From Cavia porcellus (lineage: Eukaryota > Chordata > Mammalia > Rodentia > Caviidae): 64,000 nt of DNA. Of the stretch, positions 34,672-47,334 are shown piece after piece (the stretch's first letter is position 1; each line of letters starts with the position of its first letter). The notes beneath the pieces were generated by a model. The model saw only the letters and a list, made by a program, of their open reading frames with translations, was not told the origin of the DNA and did not search any database. Both the position numbers and the translations under genes were made by a program. The DNA lies in the NCBI RefSeq assembly GCF_034190915.1, contig NW_026947507.1, positions 20,065,501-20,129,500 on the forward strand, in the 5' to 3' direction.

Positions 34672-35105
34672 ATCCTAATCCCTAGACTTTGTGAATATGT
34701 TACTTTACATAGCAAAGGATAATTAAAAGAATTGATCGAGCAAGACCGTTCATCAGTGACCTTAAATTGTGGAGGCAGGTGAGCCCAGGTTAGTCACAAA
34801 GACCCTTAAATGTGAAAGAGACAGAAGTGTTAGTGTCAGAGTGATGCAATGTGAAAACCCTTAAACTGTCATTGATGATTTAATGATGGAAAGGGGCCAT
34901 AAACCAAGGAATGCAATTTCTAAAGGTAGACAAGCCAATCAATTGGATTTTCTTCTAACACTTTCAGAAAGGCATGCCACCTTGCTGACATTTTTATTTT
35001 TACCCAATGAAACTCCATTCAGACTTCTGACCTCCAGTCTTATGAGATAATGTGTGTTGTTTTAAGCAACGAAGTTTGTGGTGATTTATTAGAGCCAAAC
35101 AGGAA
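34672..35105 (+). mobile_element. MLT1-type MaLR LTR
   Basis: It follows the MLT1 LTR layout from memory: CCCTAGACTTTGTGAATATG start; CATAAACCAAGGAATGCAAT; CATGCCACCTTGCTGACATT; CCAATGAAACTCCATTCAGA; TGTGTTGTTTTAAGCAACGA; AGTTTGTGGTGATTTATTAG near the end. An ancient solitary LTR. Confidence 0.8.
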
Positions 35106-35289
35106 ACTTATTTTTCTATTTCTATTTACTTCCTCTTCCCAAGTCCTAGCACATATTCACTGACTTTCAATGCTTCTGAATTTTTCTGTTCTGAACAAAA
35201 TAAACTCAGTCACGAAATGTGTAAAATTTTGCATGAAACTTGTTTCATTTGGGTTAATAATTTAAAGGTTTACAGTGATGGAGCGTGTA

Positions 35290-38200
35290 TGAATCTGCGT
35301 TTCTTTCCATTTAGTAAATGAATAACATTCCATTCCATTGTAAAGACATAGCACACTGTATATCCACTATGTTGAAATTTTGGAGGAATTTTCAAACTAT
35401 TTTCCAAAGTGATTGCCGTATTTTGGATCCCCACTGGCATTGCCTAAGGATTGCAATTTCACAACAGTTTTACAGTTTTACCAATTCCTATTATTGTCCA
35501 TTTTTTAATTTTAACTATCCCAGTAAGTAAAAAACATTGTCTCATAGTTGTTTTGATGTGTATTTCACTAGCATCTACTTTTGAGCATCTCTTTATGTAT
35601 TGTGGTCATTAAATATTGGAATAGCATTTATTTATTTGCCAATATTTTGATAGCTTTATTTAGTTATAAGAATTCTCTATACATTCAAGGCACAAATTCT
35701 TAACCAGTTATAGAATTTACACCTATTTTCTCTAAATTTATTGGTCACATTTAAACTTGCTTGATTATGGCATTTGAAACACCAAAGTATTTAACTTTGT
35801 ATCCACTTTTCTCTTTTGTTGCCTGTGATTTGGGTGTTATAATGAAGAAGTCATTGCTAAATCCAATCTCATAAAAATTTGCATGTATCCAGTCTTCTGA
35901 AAGTTTCATAGTTTTAGCTCATTATACATGGATCTTTTATTAAAGTTTTTCTTCGTAATGTTTGCAGTATATGATACGTTCCCCATGGAGAGTTACTGTA
36001 TATACATAACACATCTTAATTCTTCATCTTCTCCTCTTCTCAATTCTGCCTCCCATTATCTCGTGGTCTGAATTTATTTTTCCATGTGGTATAAAATAGA
36101 AGCTAAAGTTTATTGTTTTACATGTGAACATTGAGTTTTCCCAGTATTATTTGTTGAATAAACCATTTGTTAAGCACTGAATACTTTTCTCTCTTGTCAA
36201 AAATCAGTTGACTTTAGATGTATAAGTTTACTTCTTCTCAACTCTGGCCTCTCCACACTGATCCATGCATTGACAGGTATCTAGTATCCTAGTACCATAT
36301 AATCTTGATTTATTTAGTTTTGTAGTCATTTTTAAACTAACAAGTGTAGTTCCTTAAAAATTTTGCTGCCTCTTCAAAATTTTCCAGGTACACTAGGTTC
36401 CTTGCAGTCAGATAAAATATATTAGGAATATTTTGTCAATTTCTGCATAAAAAGAAGCTAGATATGGATGGAGCTGACCATAAGATTAGATTGGAAATTA
36501 TTATTGTCTGAACAATATTGAGCTTTCTAATCAATGAACACAGGATGTCTTTTCATTTGTCTAGGCATTCTTAATATCTTTCACCATTGCTTTGTGTTTT
36601 CCAGGATGTAATTTCCAGACTTCTTTTGCCAGTAGTAAAAAAGAGACGATTTTGTTTTGTTTTGTTTTTGTATTGCTCAGTGATAGTTTGCAGAAATACG
36701 ATTTTTATGTTGACTTTATACCCTAAATCAAGTTGGTTCTTTCACTTGTTAATTTGCTTGTTAAATTTCAAGTCTTTTACATAACTTCGTTAGAATTGTC
36801 TTCGTACAAAACAATGCCATCTACAAATAAAATAAATGTACCTTTTTTCCTCTCTTTCAAACTGAATGCCTTTTTTCTTCTTTTTCCTGCTGAACTCCTC
36901 ATAGTGTGTGGTGAGAAGAGGTGCCTTTGTAATATTGTTGGTCTCAGGAGGAAAGCATTTATTTTTTCCCACTAGATATGATATTATCTAAAGTTTTTTT
37001 TAAAAACGACATCATTTATTAGTTTGAGGAACTTCCCATTTATTCCTATTTGCTGAGTATTTTTAACATGAAAAATGTTGGAATTTGTCCAATAACTTTT
37101 CATCATCTATTGAGATTAGCTGTGGATATTATGATTTTTGTGGATTTTTTTTCCTTTATTCCACAGTTAATAATGTTACATTGATTGTTCCTTGTATGTT
37201 GATCCAATTTTGCATTCCTGGAGTAATGCCATTTACATACTTATTTTTTATATTTTGTTGGAATCAGTTTGATAATATTTTGGAATGATTATGATTTCTA
37301 TATTTATAAATAATTATGGTCAGTAGTTTGTTTTCTTTCAGTTGTACTATAATATTAGTTGGCTTTATAATTGAGTTGAGAAGAATTCCCTATTTAATTT
37401 TTTGAAATATCTGTGATGTATTGGAAATAATGTTTAAACATACAGTAGAATTCACAAGAAGTTAATTCTGCCTTTTTCATTGTAGAACTTTATGAATCCA
37501 ATCTCTTGTTTGTTTATATCTAATGTAGGCTTTTTATATCTTCTATAGACTGGTTTGGTAGTTTGTATAAAAATTTGTCTATTTTCTCTAGATTATCTGA
37601 GCTTTTAGTATGTGATTATTCATAGTATTCCCTTATAATCGGTTTTGTTTCCAAAGGCTCAGTAATAATGTCTTCCATTTTTTTTTTTATTCCTGAATGA
37701 AGTAGTTTGAATCTTTTCTATTTTTCTTCTGGTGAATCCTAGCAAAGGTTTATCAATTTTGCAGATGATTTGAAAGACCAAATTTGATAGTCCTTGGTTT
37801 TCTTTACCATTTTTATATTGCCTATTTTATTCACTTTTGAACTTTCTTATGTCTTCCTTTTGTTTTTTTTTTTTTTTTGTTTCTTAAATTTCAAGGTAAA
37901 GTTATTGATTTGAGTGAGACTTTTATTCTTTTTTAATATAGCTTTTTATGCCTATCAATTTCTCTTTAAACATTAACTGACTGATTTCATTATTAGTTCT
38001 TTGCTGATTCAAATAATTATTTAGAAATGTGCCTTCTAAAATTTTTTTGAGGGCTGGGATTATAACTTAGTAAGTGAAAGGTCCTGAGTTTGATTCCCGG
38101 TACCAAATTTTTTTTTTAATTTCCTAAATTTCCTTTTGTAGGTGATTGTTAATTTTATTCTTTTGTGGAAGATGATATAGTTTGTATAATTTTAATCTCT

Positions 38201-38350
38201 TAAATTTTTAAAAAATCTCTATTATGGCCCAACATATTACTTATACTAAAAAGTGAGTTCTCTAGGTACTCTGTAAATATTTGTCTCAATATTTCTATGA
38301 ATATTAGAATTTTAAAAATTTAATGAAATTTTTCTTAAAAAATAAATGAC
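35290..38350 (-). mobile_element. long old L1 (L1M-type) ORF2, antisense
   Basis: Nearly 3 kb of antisense L1 ORF2. Going left to right it passes from C-terminal sequence (TTTCCAAAGTGATTGCCGTA) through the RT region (CAATATTGAGCTTTCTAATC; ACATTGATTGTTCCTTGTAT; GTTTATCAATTTTGCAGATG) to the linker and endonuclease side (TATTATGGCCCAACATATTA). Stops are dense. Open frames such as 36587-36784, 36733-36975 and 37085-37288 are fortuitous. An ID SINE interrupts it at 38046. Confidence 0.8.
38046..38112 (+). mobile_element. ID SINE, diverged, in antisense L1
   Basis: GGGCTGGGATTATAACTTAG (A box side) and GAGTTTGATTCCCGGTACC (B box end), with a short middle. Confidence 0.65.
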
Positions 38351-38379
38351 ACTGTTGTGTTAAAATTTGGAAAATTCCT

Positions 38380-38785
38380 TAATCTTGTCAACAGTTCCAC
38401 CTGTGTAAACATCATATCGTCTCACTAGTGCAAAAAACTGAATGAGTAAATATACAATATACAAAATGTACAACAGATATTGTAAATTGGGAAGAAACCA
38501 TTCAAAAGAAAAGAGAAATTGGATGTGGGAAAAGGGAAAAGAAGGAAGGGAAAAATACACACACGATAGGATAGTTACACAACTAATTTCTCTTAGTTCA
38601 TTAAAAAAAAAGTTTGAGCTAATATTATTTGGACAATATTTCATGCCTATATCCTGTACTCTGAGTAACTACTATAAAGATAACAATATGCAATGTATTA
38701 ATTATTGTTACTCTCTTACTAGCCTGTTTTGAAACTGTTTTATTGTCTTCATTTTTTATTCTTTAAAATAAAAAAGAAAGTTCAA
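38380..38785 (+). mobile_element. L1 3' UTR fragment
   Basis: It shares its layout with 54150-54540: CATCATATCGTCTCACTAGT, GTAAATTGGGAAGAAACCAT, a purine tract (38500-38555), CAACAGTT-less tail with TTATTGTCTTC and an A-rich end (38765-38785). The frame at 38442-38732 is fortuitous. Confidence 0.7.
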
Positions 38786-38984
38786 ACAATTATCCTTTTA
38801 AATTAGAAAGAATTATTCTAATTTGCAGTGAAAATAAGCAATTCTCTTAGTGCAGCAAACACTCACACTGTCACATTGCCAGTGAAAAGCATTAGAAGTC
38901 TTCATGCTGTAAGTCATTGTAGTGCAGGGGAATCAAATCGGTATGACAGAATGTTTCAAAAATTCTTTTTTAAAGTGAGTATAT

Positions 38985-39124
38985 TTGGTTTTGTGTTGTT
39001 GCTGTTGTTGTTTTTGAGAAAGGGTCATACTATGTAGCCCTGGCTGGCCTTGAACTCACAATGAATCACCTGCCTCAGCTTCCCAAGTGCTGGGATTACA
39101 GGTGTGCACCATCACGCCCAGCTC
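38985..39124 (-). mobile_element. B1 SINE, antisense
   Basis: TTTTTGAGAAAGGGTCATAC, GTAGCCCTGGCTGGCCTTGA, CCAAGTGCTGGGATTACAGG, TGTGCACCATCACGCCCAGC: the complement of a B1. It is preceded by TTG repeats corresponding to the tail. Confidence 0.9.
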
Positions 39125-39129
39125 CAAAT

Positions 39130-40820
39130 TCTTAAATATTTCATTTTTTTTTAACTTAACTCATGACAGTATACATATAGAAAGTAGATTGTCTATTTAG
39201 TTTTGTCTTTTGGAGGTTTAAAATATATATTAAGGCTCATGGAGGAGATAGTTGTACAGTCGTGGTCGACTCTTTTTCTGTGGACTCATTCTCATTGTTT
39301 CTTGAAGAAAGCCTCAAGAAACAAAGTCATGTGATACATTTTAAGCCTATTTTGTATAAAAAATTATTTAATAAATATCCCAAGGAATTTGTAAATTAAA
39401 AGAAAATTAACAAAATAGAAATAGAAAATGACCTGCTTATATTGATACCTGAATTCACAGTGAATATTACGGATTGACCCATTTAGTATCTATTCAATTT
39501 ATTCCAGTAGAATTTTTGAATAATTAAGGTCAGAAGACTAAAAGCTGAATCTGTTATACTTTTATTACAGCTAGTATTCTGCATGGGACCTGGCGTTTAC
39601 CAAGGAAATACTTACATGAGCCTTGGAAGCAGGAAAGCAGGGTGAGGCTGCGGTAGCTGTGCTCTACAAGCCCTGGAGAAGCGGAAAATGTCAGATCACT
39701 TAGTCCCCAAAATTTACGAGTGCTTTGTAGCAGGCAGCAATCATGTCTTCCACAGACTTTGTTGCAGTGTGGGTGCATGTTTCCCATTGCTGGTCTATTC
39801 CTATTTAAAATCTGGGCTATATTTTATCCTAATTCCTTTCTGTTTAAATTAGCTAATGTCTATGACTTCTACAATAAAATGTCAACTTTACAATGCCAAA
39901 AACTGCAGCAAATGTCCCAATTAGTGGAAAAGCATTAAATTCAGCTTTTTTAAAAATTAGATTTATGCTAAGCAACAAAAAATAACTCTGAATGGAAAAA
40001 AAGAAGAGGAAATGTAAAACAGAAGCAGATAAAGCTGTCATTTGTGTAAACTGGAAATTCATACACGTGTACAAACACAATTCCATGAGGACATATGCAT
40101 TTGACAGTGTATGTCAAATATAAAGAGAGGTGGCAGAGTGTGACTTTCCAAGTATAAAAAGAAATGGACCAATAAATGAGAAAAAGAAAGAGAAAGTTTC
40201 ACTCAGCTCTTCAGGGCTGATTTAGATCTTCTTAGTCCTCCATGCTTGGGGCTTGGGTCACTTTCCTCTGGCCCAGCTGCTGCTGCAGAGCTCAACTGCC
40301 TGAGACTGACCAGCTCACACGTGGGTAACTTACCATATCCTTCCCCATAAGGACGCCTCAGCACACAGATATTCAAGGGTTAGCAACTAAAGCATTGAAG
40401 TAATTAAAAGAAAGCAAGTGCAAAACTCAGAGAGGCGATACATATATATTTTCTCAGATGTTTTCGACAAGGTCAAATAGGCTTCCTTGCAAATTCATAT
40501 TGATTCTTCCTCCTCTGCCTCATTCGCTTTTATCCTCATTTCTGTCCTCTGAGATTCAATATCCTATAATGTTTTAGCAAATAGGCCATTAGTTCAGGCC
40601 CTGCCTTGTGGAGGAACCTGGTCAAAAAAAGACAGATAAATAAAGGAGACTTGTGGAGTTCAAAGCTCGCATGGAGCTCAGGAACAGGAGTAACTACTCT
40701 ACCTGAAGGTCAAGGGAAAAAGAAAGGGTGGCGAAAGGTGGTGGGGAGAGAGAACAGTAAGCAATGAAGTTGTAAACAGCTGAATAATACTCACAAACAG
40801 CAGGTTTGATCTTTTAAAAG
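39130..40820. other. unassigned DNA
   Basis: No repeat family recognised. 39550-39800 and 40200-40640 are richer in G and C than most of the window and could hold conserved non-coding sequence, but I see no exon. Open frames stay below 80 codons. Confidence 0.4.
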
Positions 40821-40829
40821 ATGAATAAG

Positions 40830-41530
40830 ATAAACCTCTAGAAAGACATAGAAGGGAAGTGTAAAGAATAGTAGAATAATTAATACCAGAGAGATATTTT
40901 TAAAAATTTAAAGATACTGTTCACTAATAAATATCAATAAATATTAAAGCCCAGACAAAATGAATATATTTATGAAAATATTTTTAAAATCAAATCAAAA
41001 GAAAAAAGAGTCAAAGAAGCTAAACTCAATAATAATTAAGTAAATTAAAATGTAAATATAAGTTATCAAGTATTTACACACTCACTGAAAAAGAATTCTC
41101 AGCCCAAACACGGCTCTAATTAGTGAGTTCTAATAATAACAGACAAAAAAATCTTAATTTATAGAATTATGAGGAGAGAATTCCCTATATAAGTATACGA
41201 AGCTAATAGAACTTTAGAAACAAACTCTGGTACACACAGTTTAAGCACAAAATAACTTACAGAATAAAAATTACCATATGGATGCCTCATATCATATATA
41301 TTATAAAGTTATATAGTTGTAGATCATAACATTATGAATTAATTTATAGTTATATTATTCATACATATGTGCATTATTACTAGAAAATGAAGAGGATTTA
41401 CTAGCAATAAATACATCAGTCTGCTTCACAACGTAATTGACTAAATGACACAATGAAATGATCCTAAGTTTAATATGGAAAAGTAAAAATGCAAATGAAA
41501 ATTTTTATAAAATAAAACATTTTCATTATA
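40830..41530 (+). mobile_element. old L1M ORF2 fragment
   Basis: It resembles the ORF2 linker and RT region: GTGAGTTCTAATAATAACAG, AATTATGAGGAGAGAATTCC, and near the end AAGTTTAATATGGAAAAGTA. Very decayed; no frame. Confidence 0.4.
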
Positions 41531-41534
41531 ACTA

Positions 41535-42370
41535 AAAAGCATCATAAGAGTTCTTTCCAGGGCAAGATTGAATAAGAGACTAGATATAACTTCCTATCTC
41601 ACACAAGTTTTAATAAAAAGAACACAGTGAAATAATGGTTTACACGTCACGGATATGGGGGCCAAAAATGAGTGAACCTTTAATTGGGAAAAAATTCAGT
41701 GAACCCTGTGACTTTTCTAGCTTACCCTCCTGGGAGTTTCTAGTCCATGTAAACTTCCTGCACAGGAACCAGAAGCCCAGACAGACTCCTGTCTTATCTC
41801 AGCCTTAAGAAGATGGAAGTGAATCTGCAGAAGATCAAGGAAATTGGAGTATTCAGGACAGGATATCAAAAAGGAAAAAACTGCACAGAGAGAAGTGTGA
41901 AGTTCCACAAAATGTCCTCTTTAGCCATGTATGTGTGTGACAGAAGCTGTTTAAATCCAGGGAAAAACCCAGCAGGATTCGCAGGAACAATGCTCAGCAC
42001 TCACACAGGGTTGGAAGGAGTTCCTATTACCTAACCAGGGATGAAACCTCATAATTTATGTGGTTGTAGGTACAGTACTCAGAAGGATATTGCCTGAAAT
42101 AATTATCCTTCAACACTGTTCTACCTCCATCTAAAATATCAGAAAAATGATAACTGAAAAGATCAGTTTCAAGTCATTTGACTACATTCCATAAAAAAGG
42201 GAAAAGTTTTAAAAGATCAGAAGATATGGGCTTCTCAATACTGAATCAGAGACTCAGACTTATTCTCTTGGTCCACAGCAAGCAGGGACCACTTCAGACT
42301 CCCAAGACGCTTGCAAGTATTTTTCTGCAAGATAGAACAGGTTCTTAGGCCTGCTACACAATCACCTTCC
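41535..42370. other. unassigned DNA, possibly old L1 5' region
   Basis: No confident assignment. The position between two L1 pieces suggests an old L1, but I cannot match it. A 73-codon frame at 41813-42034 has no motif. Confidence 0.3.
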
Positions 42371-42374
42371 TAAA

Positions 42375-42475
42375 TCTACAGTGAATACTGTGTAAGGGTA
42401 AGAAACTCTTCAAAAAGGAAAAGTAATTAGAATAAGGGAAAGGAGGAAAGAAGAAAGAGAACAAGAAAAGACATA

Positions 42476-42514
<39 letters not shown>

Positions 42515-42785
42515 TAGCTAAACTTACTACACTAAGTGTATTAGTTATTGGAAAAGAACAGTTAACATTCCTATGTTTAGATCAGTTTTACACGTCTATA
42601 TCTGTTAACCTAAGCAACCCTCTTGAAGGTAACAATATACAATATTACAACCATTGTCATCCTGTTTTGTAAACCTAGACTGTTACTGTGTTTGGTTTCT
42701 TGTTTGTCTGTATTACCTTTTTGTTTTTCCTTTCTGTGTCTTTTTAATCTTAAATTTAACAAAATTAAAACAAACTCCTTAAAAT
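42375..42785 (+). mobile_element. L1 3' UTR fragment
   Basis: GTGTAAGGGTAAGAAACTCT, a purine tract (42410-42475), a (CA)n run, then CCTCTTGAAGGTAACAATAT and ACAACCATTGTCATCCTGTT as in the other old L1 tails here. It ends A-rich near 42785. Confidence 0.6.
42481..42512. repeat. (AC)16 microsatellite
   Basis: An uninterrupted AC run inside the L1 3' UTR. Confidence 0.95.
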
Positions 42786-42789
42786 TATA

Positions 42790-45515
42790 TCCCCAAACTC
42801 CAAATATTTTGATTTAGTTTGGGAATGGCACCTCAGAAGTTGGATTTTTGTTAAACCAGGTGTTCATTAGAAAATGGTGATGTAGCATTAACCAAGCATT
42901 TTGAGTAGCACTTTTCTTTCATTTAGCAGGCATTCCTCACAGGAAACGCAGGAGTTGCCGGTACTGAATATGTGAACTTGGGGATAGACGCCTTGGATTG
43001 CTTCAAAGCCCAGGGCATTTGAGGACCCACAGAGACACAATGCCCCTGTTTAGCGCATGTGCACAACCGGAGTTTACGTAACTTACGTAACTGACTTAGC
43101 ATCAACAACCACGCATGCGCTGTATAATTACATTGGTACATAAGACTGTAAAGGTTGCTGTTGTTGCTAATATTGGCTTTGCGTGCTTTCTTGTCCATGG
43201 GAACCCGAAGGGCAAAAATACCCCTTCAGCCCAACCCTGACAATAGGGTTGTTTTCTTCCAAACTCATCTCTCAAAATGTGAGAGAAACTATAGAAAGGA
43301 GGCAGAAAGCTGTAGTGCTTTGTTAACACGATTCCCTCTTTGTGAAAGAAAATAATGTCAAGTCTCTCCCTCCTTGCACAATGACTCATCAGGACTTCTC
43401 ACCCACTTCTAAAACAGATGTTCTCAGTATCTTCTAGGAGTACTTGTTGGGAAGTCTGCATTTTTCCCAGAGAAAGCTCTGGAATGTGTTAGGAAAGTAC
43501 ATCCATTACACTTACCTTGAATCCAATATATTTTTAAAGCTAAACATCCTTCTTCTATCCCCTGTCCATCCATATTTTTCAGCATACACTGTAAGGAAGA
43601 CATCCAACCATCCTGGGGTCAGTTAACCAGAGAAGAGAGTTTCTGAAATGTGAGAGTTTCTCGTTAAAAACCAAGATAGTTCCTGGTAAACCAGGACAAA
43701 ATTGATCACTTTCTGAAATACAGTCAAATGACAACAGTAACATGAATGTTCCTTGACTCTAAATATAGCTCCTTCCCAATTCTCAAATTCTACGAAACCA
43801 GAGCCAAAGTATAAAATAATTTTCTAAAAGATACAAAACATACAGAGCAAGGGGGGAAATCTCTCATATAAATTTCTTTTTTACTTCATTAGCTATAATT
43901 TAAGAAACTTAAAATTGAAAACTTCTCTGTTCCAGTATTCCATTCTGTTCCATCTGGGTCAGAAAGGTTCTTGTTAAAATGGTCATTTATTTAGTAAATA
44001 AAGTGTGGGAAACCTCTCTCTGGAATGAATGGTATTTCTCTGGGGGCCCAGAAGTTGTAGCATTAGTTGAGTTCTAAAACTCTCCTGATGCCCACTTGCA
44101 AAGAACCCAGATTCACATGATTACCCATAAGATTATCATGGTCATCACCTCAAACCCATAACATTTAGAAAATGAACCTCAAGTGAAAAACATTATACAA
44201 ATAAAATTACATTCTGAAAATCATATTCACAGGAAGCTTTGATGACAAGTATCATAATACCATCTTATACTCAGTGTAGGTAAGGATTATGTCCAAAACC
44301 CCTTCCTGGGATCTTCCTCAAGGATGAAATTAGGAGAAAATCTGTTTTAGTTTTTCTAGCAGGCCAATTTTTCTAGGTCAGCTGCCCAGGATACGTGATT
44401 GGTGAATTTAGATTTTATTAGGAGGAAACTCAGAACCAGAGGCAAACTTTGGCAGTCTATTTTTACTGTCTCCAAGTGAAAATCTGCATGGGATTACTGC
44501 TTTCCATCTCTAAGAGAAATAAGATATTACTACTGTCTTAGGAAGTTTAGAAGTTTGCAAAAGAGAAGCTCCAGTCACCAGTTCTTATTGGAGATGCCTT
44601 TCTTTTCCATTTTGTTTAAAATTACTTAATTTGCATTCCTCTCTGAGTCATGTTCTTGATACCAATAGCATCAGCATCCATTCTCTTTTCTTATACCAGA
44701 GTAGCTTTTTGCAATGTCTCAGGCTGTTTGTACTTAAGCCTCACAAAGCTGCCATTATGATGACTCCTTTAAATGCAATTCATCATCTATATTTAATTTG
44801 AGAATCTATGGTCGGGCCTGATTTTAAAGCTGTTGTACAGTTAAATAAAACTGTTGTTTTCTTCTTCACAGCGGGTCATCAATACTACATGATGAATGTA
44901 TTCTGTTACAGCTAACCTGGCACTGCCAACCTATACTTGACATCAGTTATCTAAAACAAAAACTTACTGAGGCTCTACTCCAATAAGTCTCTTTTCTGAA
45001 GTCCTCACTGTCTAAGCAGTCAGTCAGTCCTCTGTGGGCATAACTATCATAAGCCATAGTCACTTGCCAAGATCAAAAATTTACATGGCATCAGAATTAA
45101 ATCTATGTACTCCAGCCTCTGGTTCTAAGGAGCAGCCATCACAGGACTGCAGACACGTACAGAGGTGCAAAACAGTAAAACCCGTCTCAGTGCAGAGAGA
45201 AGATAAAATCCCATAGGCAGCATATAGCCTCGGGCAATGTCACAGACTATTTGGACTCCCCTCATCTGTTTCTCAAGGTCCCCTGCCCCAGAACCAGGAA
45301 ACACAATCTGTTTCCTAAATTGAATATATCCCTGAAAAACTGCAAGTTTATCTAGTGTCTGTCAGAAGCTTATCACTTAGAGAGGCTGAGCTGGACCAAG
45401 AAAGGAAGGATGCCAAAATATTTTAGTCCATTCAAGTGGGAAAGCATTTCTTTAAAATGATCCAGCAGTTCTGTTTGACTGACAGAAATGAGAAAAGAAT
45501 TTAATGAGTGAAAAG
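42790..45515. other. unassigned DNA including a site-rich segment
   Basis: No gene or repeat family recognised apart from the site cluster at 43051-43130. Overlapping minus-strand frames of 91 and 95 codons (42923-43198, 43102-43389) show no domain. Confidence 0.35.
43051..43130. promoter_or_regulatory. cluster of CpG-containing palindromic sites
   Basis: Two perfect TTACGTAA octamers (43074-43081, 43083-43090) lie one base apart. They match the core site of PAR-bZIP and NFIL3/E4BP4 factors. They are flanked by GCGCATGTGC (43053-43062) and CGCATGCGC (43112-43120), the latter close to the NRF1 site. CpG is rare elsewhere in this desert. It may be an unrecognised LTR or a promoter or enhancer; the role is inferred. 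Confidence 0.4.
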
Positions 45516-45520
45516 GAAAA

Positions 45521-45555
45521 CAAAACAAACAAACAAACAAACAAACAAACAAACA
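45521..45555. repeat. (CAAA)n microsatellite
   Basis: About eight CAAA units after a CAAAA start. Confidence 0.95.
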
Positions 45556-45639
45556 GAAATAAATATGTCTCCCCTCAAATCTTACTGAGGAGAGGTTTTG
45601 TGTTAAAAATTGTATTGTTAAAGCATATTGTATTGTCTT

Positions 45640-46300
45640 GATATTTGTAGAAATTGTGAAATGATTTCCACAGTGAAGCTAATTAACTCATCTAATAGTT
45701 CTTACAGCTAACATATGTGGTGAAAAACTCTCTGCTCTTAGAAACTTTAAAGTATACAATAAAATATTGTTAAATTGTTACATTAGGGTACATTAGATCT
45801 TCCAAGCTATTTATTTAGTAAGAACATTACTAAGATTTTGCACCTCTTGACCATTTTTCACACTGTCTCTCCATCACCTCCGATAACCACTATTTTTCTC
45901 TCTGCTTATAAGATTTTGATGTGCTCAGATTATATATAAATAACAGTATTTATCTTTCTGTTTTATTTCATTTAGCATAATGCCTTCTAGATTCATCCAT
46001 GTTATCTTTAGTATTTCCTTCTTTTTAAAAGACTGAGTAGAATTCCATCAAATGTACTTTAATTATATCTACTATGTTCATCTTTTGACAGACATTAAGG
46101 GTGTTTCTATATTTTGTGTTGCAAATGCTGCTGAGATGAACAAGAGAATGCAATTATCTTTTGAGAGATTGATTTGTTTTCTTTTAATATACCCAGAAGT
46201 GAGACTGCTGTATCATATGTACTTCTATTTTCAGCACTATTTTGAGGGAATAGCTTATAGATTCACAGAGTTTTCCATAATATTTTGCACCAATATCTTA
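45640..46300 (-). mobile_element. old L1M 3' end, antisense
   Basis: The complement of a classic L1M 3' UTR (TGTGAAATGATTTCCACAGT, AAGCTAATTAACTCATCTAA, GTACATTAGATCTTCCAAGC) is followed by ORF2 C-terminal complement (TTCATTTAGCATAATGCCTT; TTCATCCATGTTATCTTTAG; ATACCCAGAAGTGAGACTGC). No frame. Confidence 0.8.
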
Positions 46301-46309
46301 TGTTGACTG

Positions 46310-46675
46310 GAAAAAGAACATGAGTTCAATTGAGCAAAGTTCAATTGGCTTTAATATCTGGGGAGAAATGGAAAACTAATCTGAATGACAAAAAAGCAAT
46401 CTGAGTCCTTATCATTTCTCTGAGCTGGCAAAATGCAAAAGTGCCCATCAGACAAGATGTAGGCGGGGTAGATAGCAATTAATAAATCATTAAGAAACAA
46501 AAAAATGCCTGAAATGAAATGAATACTGGCATATTTAGGAAGATAAATGTATTATGACATTTCATAATTGAAAGGAATCCTGAGTCAATAATTTTAAAGA
46601 TAAATACAATCTTTACTTATTAATTTTAAACAATTTGAAACTATTTTTATGCCAAATCTTTTCAGAGTCTTATTT
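46310..46675. other. unassigned AT-rich DNA
   Basis: Nothing recognised between two antisense L1 pieces. Confidence 0.4.
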
Positions 46676-46679
46676 TTTA

Positions 46680-47330
46680 GAGTACTGTTTCAATAGATAA
46701 TATAGTCATCTGTTTCAAAATTCAAAATTTACAAAGGATATATATTGAAAAGCTTCCTTTCTACCCCTTTCCCTAAGCATTCAGCATCTCAGAAGATGAA
46801 TCAGGTTCACCCATTTCTTATATGTTCTTTCAGAAATATTTTGTGCCTAAAATAGTTCAGTATTCTATATACCTTTTGTTTATTTGCTTGTTTTTCTTTT
46901 TGAGGCAAGGTATTGCTATGCTGTCCAGGCAGGCTTTGAAATCAGTTGTATCCCAGGCTGGCCTCACACACCCAGCAATCTTTCTGCCTCAGCCTCCCAA
47001 GTTCTGGGATTACTGGCATGTGCCACTATGCCAGTATAAAGACCATGCCTGGTATATACACACTGTTCTTAAGCCTCTCTTTTAAGGTTACATCTTGAAG
47101 TTCAATATTTAAAACAATCTCAAATTTCTTTTTGTATTGTATAACATTCCATTAAATGAATATAATCTAACTGTATCACCTAGTAATGCATATTTAGTTG
47201 TTTCCACTCTTTTGATTTCTAATAATGCAACAGATAACCAAATATATTACTTTTAGTTGTGTGAGTATGCTTGGAGGATAAATTCCTGAAAATCTAATTG
47301 TTGGGTCAAAGCGTTTTAAAAAACCTTAGT
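46680..47330 (-). mobile_element. old L1ME-type 3' end, antisense, split by a B1
   Basis: Left of the B1: 3' UTR complement (CAAAATTCAAAATTTACAAA, GAAAAGCTTCCTTTCTACCC). Right of it: ORF2-end complement (TTTAGTTGTTTCCACTCTTT, GGAGGATAAATTCCTGAAAA, TAATTGTTGGGTCAAAGCG). Confidence 0.75.
46880..47036 (-). mobile_element. B1 SINE, antisense
   Basis: TTTTTGAGGCAAGGTATTGC, CCCAGGCTGGCCTCACACAC, TCAGCCTCCCAAGTTCTGGG, ATTACTGGCATGTGCCACTA. It carries an internal partial duplication (CTGTCCAGGCAGGC then TCCCAGGCTGGC), as B1 often does. The frame at 46822-47085 is fortuitous. Confidence 0.85.
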
Positions 47331-47334
47331 CTCA

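Noticed and set aside
42923..43389. overlapping minus-strand frames of 91 and 95 codons beside the CpG-containing cluster
   Set aside because: No domain, and no consistent start or splice signals. The cluster may be regulatory without these frames being coding.
45521..45555. regular CAAA repeats considered as a CRISPR-like or satellite array
   Set aside because: It is a simple microsatellite without spacers; CRISPR arrays are not expected in this kind of genome.
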